Assembly: GCA_016742095.1 (NCBI GenBank)
Contig: JACVCJ010000001.1
Coordinates: forward strand, 62,001-126,000
DNA: 64,000 bases
From: Bacteroidia bacterium
Lineage (GTDB): Bacteria; Bacteroidota; Bacteroidia; CAIKAF01
Reading direction: 5' to 3'
Each line of letters begins with the position of its first letter. Positions within the stretch are counted from its first letter, which is position 1. Shown here one piece after another: positions 35,060 to 43,535 of the stretch. The notes under the pieces were generated by a model. It was not told the DNA's origin and did not search any database. It saw only the letters and a list, made by a program, of their open reading frames with translations. The position numbers and the translations under genes were made by a program.

Positions 35060-36328
35060 TTATTCCGCCTTCACCGTAAGTTTTACCTCTTCGATGCGGG
35101 CGCCCGAACTTTTCAGGATAATGAACTCGAAGCGGCCGATGCTCACCACGGCGTCTTTTTCGGGAATGCTTTCCCCTTCGTCGATGATAAGGCCGGCCAG
35201 GGTGGAATACTGCTCGGATTCGGGCAGGTCGAAACCGTATTTTTCATTGAGGTATTTGATCTCCTGCCGGGCAGAGAATACGAATTCGTTCTCGTCGATC
35301 ACGCGCTCGGTCAGTTCTTCCTGGTCGTGCTCGTCTTCGATCTCGCCGAAGATCTCTTCCATGATATCTTCAGTAGTGATGATGCCGGACGTGCCGCCGT
35401 ACTCGTCGATGACCAGGGCCAGGCTTTTGCGCTGTTTGATGAGATCACTCAGGGCGCTCTGGGCCGGGTACGATTCCTGTACTTCCAGCGCGGGGATCAG
35501 GATGCTGCGCATATCGGCCGGTTTGCGGAACAGCGCAAAACTGTGCACATAACCGATGATGTTGTCGATGGAATTTTCGTATACAAGTATCTTCGAAAGC
35601 CCGGTCTCCACGAACAGGGCACGTAAGGCTTCCAGGCCGGCGTTCACGTCGATGGCTATGATCTCCTTGCGCGGTATCATACAGTCGCGGGCCTTTACAT
35701 CGGCAAATTCCAGCGCGTTCTTAAAGATCTTTATCTCGTGGTCTACTTCTTCCTGGCTCTGGGCCTGGTTTTCCTCGGTGGCTTCCTTGATCAGGTGGTC
35801 CAGGTCCACACGCCCGAAGCTCAGTTCTTCACCGCTATATTTCTGTCCGAAAATACGCAGTACCATTTCGGATATCCATACCGAAAAGCTTACTACAGGA
35901 TACAAAAACCAGTAGAACAGGTAGGCGGGAATGGCAAAAATGCGCATGACGCCGTTGGGATTGATGCGGAAAATGGCTTTGGGCAGGAACTCGGCAAGGA
36001 CCAGTATCACCAGGGTGGAAACCATTACCTGTATGGCGGTGATGATGCCGGAATTATGGATGTAGAGGCGCAGCCAGGGTTCCATCAGTTCGGCAAAGAA
36101 GATACCGTACACTACAATTACAATATTATTGCCTACCAGCATGGCCCCGATGAATTTAGCAGGTTGCCGTGCAAAAAAGGCCACGATGCGCCCGGAGATG
36201 CTGCCGGCGTTTTTATCCAGTTCTATTTTAAGACGGTTGGCCGATACGAAGGCGATCTCCATGCCGGAAAAATATGCCGACATACATACGCAGAAGCTGA
36301 TTACGATCCAGTGGGTACCTGTTTCCAT
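35060..36328 (-). CDS. CNNM/CorC-like (hemolysin C family) transport protein
   Basis: A 422-residue membrane protein. The N-terminal DUF21/CNNM membrane domain (residues about 1-175) includes FSGMEIAFVSANRLKIELDK and MLVGNNIVIVVYGIF. A tandem CBS pair (about 205-330; VKARDCMIPRKEIIAID, LALVIDEYGGTSGIITTEDIMEEIFGEI) precedes a CorC_HlyC domain at the C-terminus (LNEKYGFDLPESEQYSTLAG). The family is linked to Mg2+/Co2+ efflux; in Bacteroidota the related GldE is tied to gliding, but without gldD nearby that name is not justified. The stop codon abuts the terminator hairpin. Confidence 0.92.
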   Translation of the reverse strand: METGTHWIVISFCVCMSAYFSGMEIAFVSANRLKIELDKNAGSISGRIVAFFARQPAKFIGAMLVGNNIVIVVYGIFFAELMEPWLRLYIHNSGIITAIQVMVSTLVILVLAEFLPKAIFRINPNGVMRIFAIPAYLFYWFLYPVVSFSVWISEMVLRIFGQKYSGEELSFGRVDLDHLIKEATEENQAQSQEEVDHEIKIFKNALEFADVKARDCMIPRKEIIAIDVNAGLEALRALFVETGLSKILVYENSIDNIIGYVHSFALFRKPADMRSILIPALEVQESYPAQSALSDLIKQRKSLALVIDEYGGTSGIITTEDIMEEIFGEIEDEHDQEELTERVIDENEFVFSARQEIKYLNEKYGFDLPESEQYSTLAGLIIDEGESIPEKDAVVSIGRFEFIILKSSGARIEEVKLTVKAE

Positions 36329-36370
36329 GCCTGTGGGCTAAAATACGATAATTGTTTAATATATATGCGT

Positions 36371-38062
36371 TTACTGCTTTTGGATAAGGTAAATATAACG
36401 CAGGTGCTGTTCGCGCGTTTCCTGCATCAGGAACCCGGGTTTCAGCAGGGAAACCGAATAATCGGGGTATACGGAATGCAGGCGGTAAAGCTGTGGTTTG
36501 TCCCGCAGGATGCCGGTCTTGTGCTCGCGGTTCACCAGTACGAAGGTACCGGAAGGCAGGGTATCCAGCGCGGCTTCGGACGTAAAGGGCACAATGCGGC
36601 GGGCATAGAAGTCGAGCGAGTAATTGTGGGCGTCCAGGGCATAGAAACGGTCCTGCGGCACCTGCATTTTCTCTATGTAACGGCCCACGGCAGAAGTCCC
36701 CTGGTAGCCCAGCAGGTTAGGGTAGAAGTGCACGGCCATAAAGGCGCCGAGCCAGAAAGAAGCGCTGCTGCCGGCCAGGAACCATTTTTCGGCCGGGGAA
36801 CGTTCGCTTTTGATAATGAGAAAAAAGGCAATGGCCAGTACGCCGCAGTAGGCAATGAGCCGGGCCGTTCCCAGCGGGAATGCGTATATGGATAAAAGTA
36901 TCACCATGGCCGGTATGGCGGCGATCACAATGCCCTGCAGAATGTTCAGCAGGATATCCAGGGCCCGGGGCAGACGTGCTTTGTAGGTATACAGGAAGGC
37001 CGCTATCTGCACGGCGGCAAAGGGAAACAGTGGAAATACGTAATGCGGCAGTTTGTAGTGCGAAGAAGACAGCGCCGCCAGGCAAACCAGGAAACCCCAG
37101 AAGGTATAGGTCTCGGCCTCGGCCTCCGGGGTGCGTACATGACGTACGATACGCCAGGCCGAATACAGGAAGGCCGCCACAAAAAGCAGGTACCAGGGCG
37201 CCATGTCCCAGCCCATGGACATCAGGAAGAATTCCGGGCCGGAATCGTCTTTCCAGTAAATATCCCCGGTGATGCGTCCGAAGCTCTGTGTCCAGAAAAA
37301 GAACCGGATGCCGGAAGGGCCTTTGAGTCCGTAGACCTCTTTTTCGGGATGCAGGTCGTACTGCTGGTACAGACCGTACAACATGGGCAGCAGGCAAAGC
37401 AGGGCCACGAGGGGCACCAGCAGCCAGCGCGGGTTAAAAATGGTACGGAGATCGCGTTTATACAGCAGGTGCATACCGGTAGCGGCCACGGGGATCACAA
37501 AGCCGATGGGGCCTTTGGCCAGCATGGCCAGCCCGATGCCTATACCGCCCAGCAGCAGGTGCAGGTTTTTTTTGTACAATGTAAAGGAAAGCAGCTGCCA
37601 GGTGGCAAAAGCCGTAAAACCGGTGAGCAGTCCGTCGGTGCGTACGTCGTTCACCATCAGGAAGTAACCCTGCATACAAGCCAGGATAATGGCTGCGCTG
37701 CCGGCAATGCGTTCGTTGTAGAACAGGCGGGCGGCCCGGAACGTACTCCAGAGCCCCAGCAGCAATACCAGCATGGCGGGCAGTTTGAACGAAAAATTAT
37801 GTACCCCGAAGATCTTAAAGGAAAGCGTAACCAGCCAGAAGAGCAGGGGTGGCTTGTCCAGGTAATCGCTGCCGCGCTGCTGCACCTGTAAATAATTGCC
37901 GTTCCCGCTCATTTCGCGGGATATGGACGCATACTGAGCGGCGTCGATGTCCATAATGTCGATGGGGAGGAATAACAGGTAGAAAAGCCCGATCCCGGTA
38001 AGTGCGGCAGGGTATGGGTTGTTGCGTATGGTATGGCTTAACAGCCGGATCAGCGCTTTCAT
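36371..38062 (-). CDS. Glycosyltransferase family 39 (ArnT-like) membrane protein
   Basis: A 563-residue polytopic protein with about 12 hydrophobic helices. It has the PMT/ArnT N-terminal features LPIDIMDIDAAQYASISREM (acidic catalytic loop) and YLDKPPLLFWLVTLSFKIFG. C-fold glycosyltransferases of this type move a sugar from a polyprenyl-phosphate donor to lipid A, protein or glycan outside the membrane. The substrate cannot be predicted. It is in a minus-strand run with the secreted GATase-like protein upstream and the CNNM gene downstream, with gaps of 33 and 42 bases. Confidence 0.9.
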   Translation of the reverse strand: MKALIRLLSHTIRNNPYPAALTGIGLFYLLFLPIDIMDIDAAQYASISREMSGNGNYLQVQQRGSDYLDKPPLLFWLVTLSFKIFGVHNFSFKLPAMLVLLLGLWSTFRAARLFYNERIAGSAAIILACMQGYFLMVNDVRTDGLLTGFTAFATWQLLSFTLYKKNLHLLLGGIGIGLAMLAKGPIGFVIPVAATGMHLLYKRDLRTIFNPRWLLVPLVALLCLLPMLYGLYQQYDLHPEKEVYGLKGPSGIRFFFWTQSFGRITGDIYWKDDSGPEFFLMSMGWDMAPWYLLFVAAFLYSAWRIVRHVRTPEAEAETYTFWGFLVCLAALSSSHYKLPHYVFPLFPFAAVQIAAFLYTYKARLPRALDILLNILQGIVIAAIPAMVILLSIYAFPLGTARLIAYCGVLAIAFFLIIKSERSPAEKWFLAGSSASFWLGAFMAVHFYPNLLGYQGTSAVGRYIEKMQVPQDRFYALDAHNYSLDFYARRIVPFTSEAALDTLPSGTFVLVNREHKTGILRDKPQLYRLHSVYPDYSVSLLKPGFLMQETREQHLRYIYLIQKQ

Positions 38063-38095
38063 CGGTAGTGCACAAAACTACACAATTGCGCCGAA

Positions 38096-39367
38096 TTATG
38101 TTTTCTGTTTTTTCTTTTTCGCCGCGGGGAAAAGTACGTTGTTCAGGATAAGCCTGTAGCCCGGTGACGTAGGATGCAGGGCCAGATCGGTGGGCGGATC
38201 GCCTACCATGTGCTGGTAATCTTCGGGGTCGTGACCGCCGTACCATGTCCAGAAACCTTTGCCGGCCTCACCGTGGATGTAGCGGGCCTCATTGGCGGCC
38301 TTGGTCTCGCCCAGTACCAGTACGCCCGGTTTCAGTACCTGTTTGCGGAAAGCCGTGGTCTGTCCCATAAAGCCCGGGATCACGTTCTGGTGGCACTGGG
38401 TAAGCATGGTGGGCACGGGGTCCCATTTGGCCGAGAAATCGAACAGGGTAAAAAAGTCCTGCGTGCGCGGCACGGCGCGGTAATTGGTAGCGTCGATATT
38501 GCTGTATTCGTATTCCATGGGATTGGTGGAAAGCGTAAAATCCCGGAAGGCAAAGGTCTGGTCAAAGTCGATCCTGCTCTGTGCGTTCTTGTCCATGGGG
38601 TCGCCGTCGAACATGTATTCGCAGATGTCCACGCCTTCGGAGGCCAGGGCAATATCGTAACTGTCGGTGGCGCTACACATGGCAAACATATAACCGCCGC
38701 CCACCACAAAGGTCTTGATGTTTTTGGCCACGGCCAGCTTCAGCTGACTTACCTTGGTAAAGCCGTATTTACGGGCAATGGCTTCCTGGGTGCGCACCTG
38801 TTCCTGGTACCATTCGGCATTGCGGTAGCCGGCCCAGAATTTACCGTACTGCCCGGTAAAGTCCTCGTGGTGCAGGTGCAGCCAGTCGTACTGGGCCAGT
38901 TTACCGTCCATCACTTCTTCGTCGTAAATAATTTCGTAGGGAATTTCGGCATAGGTAAGCACCAGGGTAACGGCATCGTCCCAGGGTTGTTTGTCTTTGG
39001 GACTGTACACCGCAATTTTCGGGGCTTTTTCCATGCGCACGGCGTCCATGTTCACTTCCGGATCGGCGATCTCTTCCAGGATGGCCGTAGAACGCGCGTC
39101 GGCGATCACCTCGTAGCTTACACCGCGTATGGTGCATTCTTTTTCGAACTCAGGCGCATGCTTGAACATAAAACTGCCGCCGCGGTAATTCAGCAGCCAG
39201 TATATCTCCACATTGTAGGTAAGTACGTTGTAGGCAATGCCATAGGCCTTCAGGTGATTCACCTGTTGTTCGTCCATAGGCAGCAGTATATACGAGGCAC
39301 GTACGTTTTGTACCAGTAGGGTCGAGCAAAGGACCAGGGCCGTGAGCAGAAATTTCACCTTGTGCAT
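38096..39367 (-). CDS. Secreted conserved Bacteroidota protein, usually mislabelled 'asparagine synthetase B'
   Basis: A 423-residue protein with a signal peptide (HKVKFLLTALVLCSTLLVQNVRA) followed directly by SYILLPMDEQQVNHLKAYGIAY, a familiar start of this Bacteroidota family. Databases often call it asparagine synthetase B, yet no N-terminal nucleophile Cys domain or PP-loop is present. The conserved parts (WLLNYRGGSF, YDWLHLHHEDFTGQ, VVGGGYMFAMCSATDS) suggest a ThuA- or class I amidotransferase-like flavodoxin fold with a Cys after GGGYMFAM at the nucleophile-elbow position. That assignment is inference. A periplasmic or surface location is implied. Function unknown. Confidence 0.75.
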   Translation of the reverse strand: MHKVKFLLTALVLCSTLLVQNVRASYILLPMDEQQVNHLKAYGIAYNVLTYNVEIYWLLNYRGGSFMFKHAPEFEKECTIRGVSYEVIADARSTAILEEIADPEVNMDAVRMEKAPKIAVYSPKDKQPWDDAVTLVLTYAEIPYEIIYDEEVMDGKLAQYDWLHLHHEDFTGQYGKFWAGYRNAEWYQEQVRTQEAIARKYGFTKVSQLKLAVAKNIKTFVVGGGYMFAMCSATDSYDIALASEGVDICEYMFDGDPMDKNAQSRIDFDQTFAFRDFTLSTNPMEYEYSNIDATNYRAVPRTQDFFTLFDFSAKWDPVPTMLTQCHQNVIPGFMGQTTAFRKQVLKPGVLVLGETKAANEARYIHGEAGKGFWTWYGGHDPEDYQHMVGDPPTDLALHPTSPGYRLILNNVLFPAAKKKKQKT

Positions 39368-39406
39368 TGTAAATATTCAACGTGAAAATACGGAAAATGT
39401 TGTGAT

Positions 39407-40903
39407 TTAGAAGGGTTCGTCGTTGAATTTCGAGCTTACCGTAATGGTATCGAACTGTACGCCGCCGTCGAAGTTGTTCTGCATCACGTAGGAAGTTTCC
39501 AGGTTTTCGAAGCGGGTCTTCTCTTTCACGAAGCGCAGGTTTACCGAGCCTACTGAACCGCTACGGTGTTTGGCAATGATGATCTCGGCGATACCCAGCA
39601 GGCTGTTGCCGTTCTCATCCACATCCAGTTCGTAATATTCGGGACGGTAAATGAACATTACCATATCCGCATCCTGTTCGATGGCGCCGGATTCACGAAG
39701 GTCGGACAGCTGCGGTTTTTTGCTTCCGCCGCGGGTTTCCACGGCACGACTCAGCTGCGACAGGGCAATGATGGGTATACCCAGTTCCTTGGCAATACCT
39801 TTCAGGGAGCGCGAAATGCTGGAGATCTCCTGTTCGCGGTTACCGGGGCCCTTGCTTTCGGTACCGGCGGTCATCAGCTGCAGGTAGTCGATGATGATCA
39901 TCTGTATCTGGTGCTGCATCTTCAGTTTACGGGCCTTGGCGCGGAATTCGTATATGGAAAGACCTGCCGTATCGTCGATATAGACCGGGGCCTGCTCCAG
40001 GCGGGCGATCTTGGCGGGCAGTTCCAGGCGCTCCTGTTCTGTCAGCTTTCCCTTTTTCAGCTTTTCACCGTCAAGGTCGGCTTCCGACATAATGAGCCTG
40101 TTCACCAGCTCCAGGTTACTCATCTCGAGCGAGAAGATGGCTACCGGTTTGTTGAAGTCCACCGCGGCGTTGCGCACCAGCGACAGGGCGAACGAGGTTT
40201 TACCCATGGCCGGACGTGCCGCCAGGATAATGAGGTTACCCTTTTGCCAGCCGGCCGTCATCTGGTCCAGCACATAATACCCCGAAGGTACGCCGGTGAG
40301 ACCTTCTTCCTGGTTGGAAGCTTCTTCCAGCTGTTTCAGGGCTTTCTGGATCACGGTGTCCACGCTTTCCACCCCGCGTTTAATGTTGTTCTCCGCTACG
40401 CTGAACAGGCTGCCTTCAGCCTCGTCGAGCAGTTCAAAGGTATCTACGGTATCGTCGAACGATTTCTCAATGATCTTGGAAGAGATCGTGATCAGTTCAC
40501 GTTTGATGTATTTTTCGGCAATGATGCGTGCGTGAAATTCCACGTTGGCCGAGGAACCCACGCGTGAGGTAAGCTGGGCTATGTAAAAGGCGCCACCCAC
40601 CAGTTCCAGTTCGCCGTTCTTGCGCAGGCGGTCGGTAACGGTCATGATGTCAACGGGCTGACTGGCAGCAAACAGCTGCGAGATCGCCTTGAAGATGAGG
40701 CGGTGTTCCTCGCGGTAAAAGAAATCTTCTTTCAGTATCTCCAGTACGGTCACCACGGCTTCTTTATCAATAAGCACGGCACCCAGCACGGCCTCTTCCA
40801 GGTCGGTAGCCTGGGGCGGTACTTTGCTGTTCTGCGGCCATGCACTGATGTCCTTTTGGGTGCGGGTAGCCCGGCGGGTCTGGGGTTTGTTTTTATCTTC
40901 CAT
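39407..40903 (-). CDS. dnaB: Replicative DNA helicase DnaB
   Basis: Hexameric 5'-3' fork helicase, 498 residues. The N-terminal DnaB domain (about 28-130; VPPQATDLEEAVLGAVLID) and a RecA-like motor are present: GLTGVPSGYYVLDQMTAGWQ, Walker A ARPAMGKTSFAL, IFSLEMSN, Walker B MIIIDYLQLM and the SQLSRAVETR segment. There is no intein interruption. Its N-terminus has a short basic Gln/Thr-rich extension (about 25 residues). A minus-strand -7 element lies 12 bases upstream of the ATG. Confidence 0.97.
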   Translation of the reverse strand: MEDKNKPQTRRATRTQKDISAWPQNSKVPPQATDLEEAVLGAVLIDKEAVVTVLEILKEDFFYREEHRLIFKAISQLFAASQPVDIMTVTDRLRKNGELELVGGAFYIAQLTSRVGSSANVEFHARIIAEKYIKRELITISSKIIEKSFDDTVDTFELLDEAEGSLFSVAENNIKRGVESVDTVIQKALKQLEEASNQEEGLTGVPSGYYVLDQMTAGWQKGNLIILAARPAMGKTSFALSLVRNAAVDFNKPVAIFSLEMSNLELVNRLIMSEADLDGEKLKKGKLTEQERLELPAKIARLEQAPVYIDDTAGLSIYEFRAKARKLKMQHQIQMIIIDYLQLMTAGTESKGPGNREQEISSISRSLKGIAKELGIPIIALSQLSRAVETRGGSKKPQLSDLRESGAIEQDADMVMFIYRPEYYELDVDENGNSLLGIAEIIIAKHRSGSVGSVNLRFVKEKTRFENLETSYVMQNNFDGGVQFDTITVSSKFNDEPF

Positions 40904-40914
40904 ATTTAGTCCTG

Positions 40915-40922
40915 CAAATGTA
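40915..40922 (-). promoter_or_regulatory. -7 element of the dnaB promoter
   Basis: TACATTTG on the minus strand matches TAnnTTTG exactly. No clear -33 TTG at 19-21 bases. The rest of 40923-41231 is A+T-rich and holds no supported gene; it has a short GGAGG/CCTCC hairpin near 41121-41133. Confidence 0.45.
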
Positions 40923-41231
40923 GTGAACCCACTGCTTTAAACGGGTTATGAAAATTTTTCAACACAAAGGCGAAATTCTTTAGTTTGCTTGTAGTTATTA
41001 CGATACGAAAACGGTTCACGTTTCGCTTTTGTATTTTTTTAATGGAGTTGTCTGTGTTAAGACATTGTTTCGCAATGGATTGTTGTATTTCGTTTGTGTT
41101 AATAAAAAAAAGTACATCCGCAGGAGGGCCTCCGGAATTGTTAATAATGAAAAATCGTATAGCCGTAGCGAAAAGAAAAACGATACGTTTTTTTTCTGGA
41201 AAGCTTTCAGCTAAAGGTTTTCAGCCTGTGA

Positions 41232-41948
41232 TCAATTCACTTTTTCCACGCCGCCGGAAGCGCTGTCGTCCACATCGATCTGTGAAGGATCGCCCTTGTA
41301 GTGTATGTTGCCGCTGCCCGAAATACTGCCCGTCAGTTTCTGCATTACGGTAGTTTCGATATTGCCGGAAGCCGAAGTACGTGCATCGGTATGCTGGGAA
41401 ATGCAGTCGAATCCGAAGATATTCCCGGAAGCGCTGGTTTTGTACACAGCATTGGTGGCGGACCCTTTCAGGGTGATACTGCCCGATGCCGAGGTTTCGG
41501 CGTTCAGGTCGTCGAAGATACCGCTCACCTCAATAGCGCCGCTGGCACTGGTCTTCAGTTCAGCCTGGGCTGCGAGGCAATCGGTACAACGTATGTTACC
41601 GGAGGCGGAAGTTTCCAGTCCGCGGAGTTTGGCCGAAGTATGGACCTCGATGTCCAGTACATCGTATTTCTGCAGTATTTTCATGGGTTTGGCATCGATG
41701 TGCAGTTTGCCGTTGCTCACTTTGATGCGCAGGGAATTGATGATGTTCTCGTTGGAGCTGATCTTTACAAAATCGCTGCCGTCGTTAATAACGGTTATTT
41801 CGCCGGCCGTGGCCATATCCACGCGCTCGAACGTGCCGGGTTCAAAGGTCCGGCTTACGATGGGGCCTTTGCCTTTAACGCAGGCCTGCAGGCTTAAAAA
41901 GAGTACAATAACAGGGAAAAGGGTACTGTGTTTTACGGTATGTATCAT
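41232..41948 (-). CDS. Lipoprotein with head GIN domain (DUF2807)
   Basis: About 238 residues from Met 41948 (MIHTVKHSTLFPVIVLFLSLQAC, signal peptide with lipobox). The mature part begins RTFEPGTFERVDMATAGEITV, the start of the DUF2807 putative auto-transporter adhesin head GIN domain. A run of short beta-repeats follows, each around the words TSASG (five near-identical copies) plus SGSGNI and DSASGG, expected to form a right-handed beta-helix. Ligand unknown. A longer frame to 42002 has no signal peptide at its start. Confidence 0.85.
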   Translation of the reverse strand: MIHTVKHSTLFPVIVLFLSLQACVKGKGPIVSRTFEPGTFERVDMATAGEITVINDGSDFVKISSNENIINSLRIKVSNGKLHIDAKPMKILQKYDVLDIEVHTSAKLRGLETSASGNIRCTDCLAAQAELKTSASGAIEVSGIFDDLNAETSASGSITLKGSATNAVYKTSASGNIFGFDCISQHTDARTSASGNIETTVMQKLTGSISGSGNIHYKGDPSQIDVDDSASGGVEKVN

Positions 41949-42011
41949 AATGTTTTTTTTGATGTACAAAGATAGGAAAAGCCTTTCAGGCGGGGGCGGC
42001 ACTGTAAAATC

Positions 42012-42659
42012 TTAATATTTCCAGTAGTAGTACAATAGTTTCTGCCACTCGGTATTTACGGCAATGAGGCCTTCTTCGCTGTTCCACCAGTTGTGCGCGT
42101 CGTACCGTTCCGAAGGTACACCGAAGCAGTAGATATCCCGGTCCCGGGGCAGCATTTTTTTGCGCAGGCGCCACATGCGGCGGGTATGTGCCGAAGAGGT
42201 GATGATGACCAGGGACCCCGGCCGTTTTTCCAGGAATCCGGCAATGAGCTGCATTTCTTCGATGGTAGAGCTGCCCTTGTTCTGTAAAAGGATACGGGCG
42301 CTGTCCACACCGTTCTGCAGCAGTACCTGCCGGCTCAGTTCACCTTCGGTCTCGTTGCGGCCTATGATCTTAAGATCGGCAGATACATTGGAGCCGGTGC
42401 AGATGAGGGTATCGATCTGTCCCTGGCGGTACAGGGCGGCTGCGGTTGCGGCGCGCTCGCGGGCATTGCCGGAGAGTACCACGGCGTACACGGCATGTTG
42501 GAATGCGGCGTTGTCGGACACATCGAGGAATGCGTACATACTCCGTAGAAGCGGTTTGCGGAAACAGAAAAGGATCAGCGGAACAAGCAGGCAGAAGAGA
42601 ACGGCGCGGAGCAGCGGCTTTTTAGCCCAGTTTTTCAACCGAGCGTATAATTTTTTCAT
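42012..42659 (-). CDS. YdcF/ElyC/SanA family protein (DUF218)
   Basis: A 215-residue protein with an N-terminal membrane helix (LLRAVLFCLLVPLILFCF) and a DUF218 domain: YAVVLSGNARERAATAAALYRQGQIDTLICTG, SSTIEEMQLIAGFLE and VIITSSAHTRRMWRLRK. ElyC and SanA members act in envelope and peptidoglycan homeostasis; this member is unassigned. The start lies inside the 3' end of dapA (38-base overlap), suggesting translational coupling. Confidence 0.88.
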   Translation of the reverse strand: MKKLYARLKNWAKKPLLRAVLFCLLVPLILFCFRKPLLRSMYAFLDVSDNAAFQHAVYAVVLSGNARERAATAAALYRQGQIDTLICTGSNVSADLKIIGRNETEGELSRQVLLQNGVDSARILLQNKGSSTIEEMQLIAGFLEKRPGSLVIITSSAHTRRMWRLRKKMLPRDRDIYCFGVPSERYDAHNWWNSEEGLIAVNTEWQKLLYYYWKY

Positions 42660-43500
42660 ACACTTCGTTGTTCACGGGTGCCAGGGGAGCGCGCAGGGTG
42701 TTCTCGCAGAGGCCTTTTTTGTACAGCGCGGCCTTGATACCGCCGGGATTGCCGTCCAGGAAGATAAAACGGGTAAAATCGAACAGTTTAAAGTGCAGTT
42801 CGCGGGCCGATTCAAAATCGTCGGCCAGGCAGAAACGCACCATTTCCGAAAATTCGTAGGGATAGGCATTGGCCACTACCGAAATCACGCCCGTACCGCC
42901 GCTGGCAATGATGGGCAGGGTAAGGGCGTCGTCGCCGCTGATCACCTGGAAATGCTCCGGTTTGTTCATGATGATATCGGTGATCTGCTCCAGGTTGCCC
43001 GAAGCTTCCTTGATACCCAGGATGTTCTTGTGGGCATTGGCCAGTTTCAGCGTGGTAGCAGCGGTCATGTTACTGCCGGTGCGGCCCGGTACGTTGTACA
43101 GGATCACCGGTTTGGGCGAGGCGTCGGCCACAGCCATAAAATGCTCGAAATAACCCTGCTGGTTGGGCTTATTGTAATAGGGAGCCACGGAAAGTACGGC
43201 GTCCACTTTGGAAAGATCGTAGGTTTCGAGGTTTTGTACCACCTCGCTGGTATTGTTACCGCCGATGCCCACCACGAGGGGCACGCGGCCGTGTATATTT
43301 TCAGCGGTAAAAGCAAGCAGGGCCTTCTTTTCTTCGGCGCTCAGGGTTACACTTTCGCCGGTGGTACCCATCACCACCAGGTATTCCACATCGCCTTTTA
43401 TCCAGAAATTAATGAGGTTCTCCAGGGCGTTATAGTCGATACTTCCGTCTTTTTTAAACGGTGTTACAATGGCGATTCCCGTTCCTTTAAGTTTAAGCAT
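42622..43500 (-). CDS. dapA: 4-hydroxy-tetrahydrodipicolinate synthase
   Basis: First committed step of the lysine/diaminopimelate branch, condensing pyruvate and aspartate semialdehyde. A 292-residue TIM barrel: VMGTTGESVTLSAEEK, catalytic Tyr in YNVPGRTGSN, Schiff-base Lys in LGIKEASGN and the ISGDD motif. The N-terminus GTGIAIVTPFKKDGSID is normal. In a likely operon with ydcF downstream; the metallophosphoesterase gene is 36 bases upstream. Confidence 0.96.
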   Translation of the reverse strand: MLKLKGTGIAIVTPFKKDGSIDYNALENLINFWIKGDVEYLVVMGTTGESVTLSAEEKKALLAFTAENIHGRVPLVVGIGGNNTSEVVQNLETYDLSKVDAVLSVAPYYNKPNQQGYFEHFMAVADASPKPVILYNVPGRTGSNMTAATTLKLANAHKNILGIKEASGNLEQITDIIMNKPEHFQVISGDDALTLPIIASGGTGVISVVANAYPYEFSEMVRFCLADDFESARELHFKLFDFTRFIFLDGNPGGIKAALYKKGLCENTLRAPLAPVNNEVYEKIIRSVEKLG

Positions 43501-43535
43501 GCTTGCTGAATTTTGCGGTAAAGATAGCTATCGGT

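Noticed and set aside
41029-41353. Plus-strand open frames upstream of and antisense to the GIN-domain gene
   Set aside because: No family similarity, low-complexity A+T-rich start, and most of the longer frame overlaps the GIN gene on the opposite strand.
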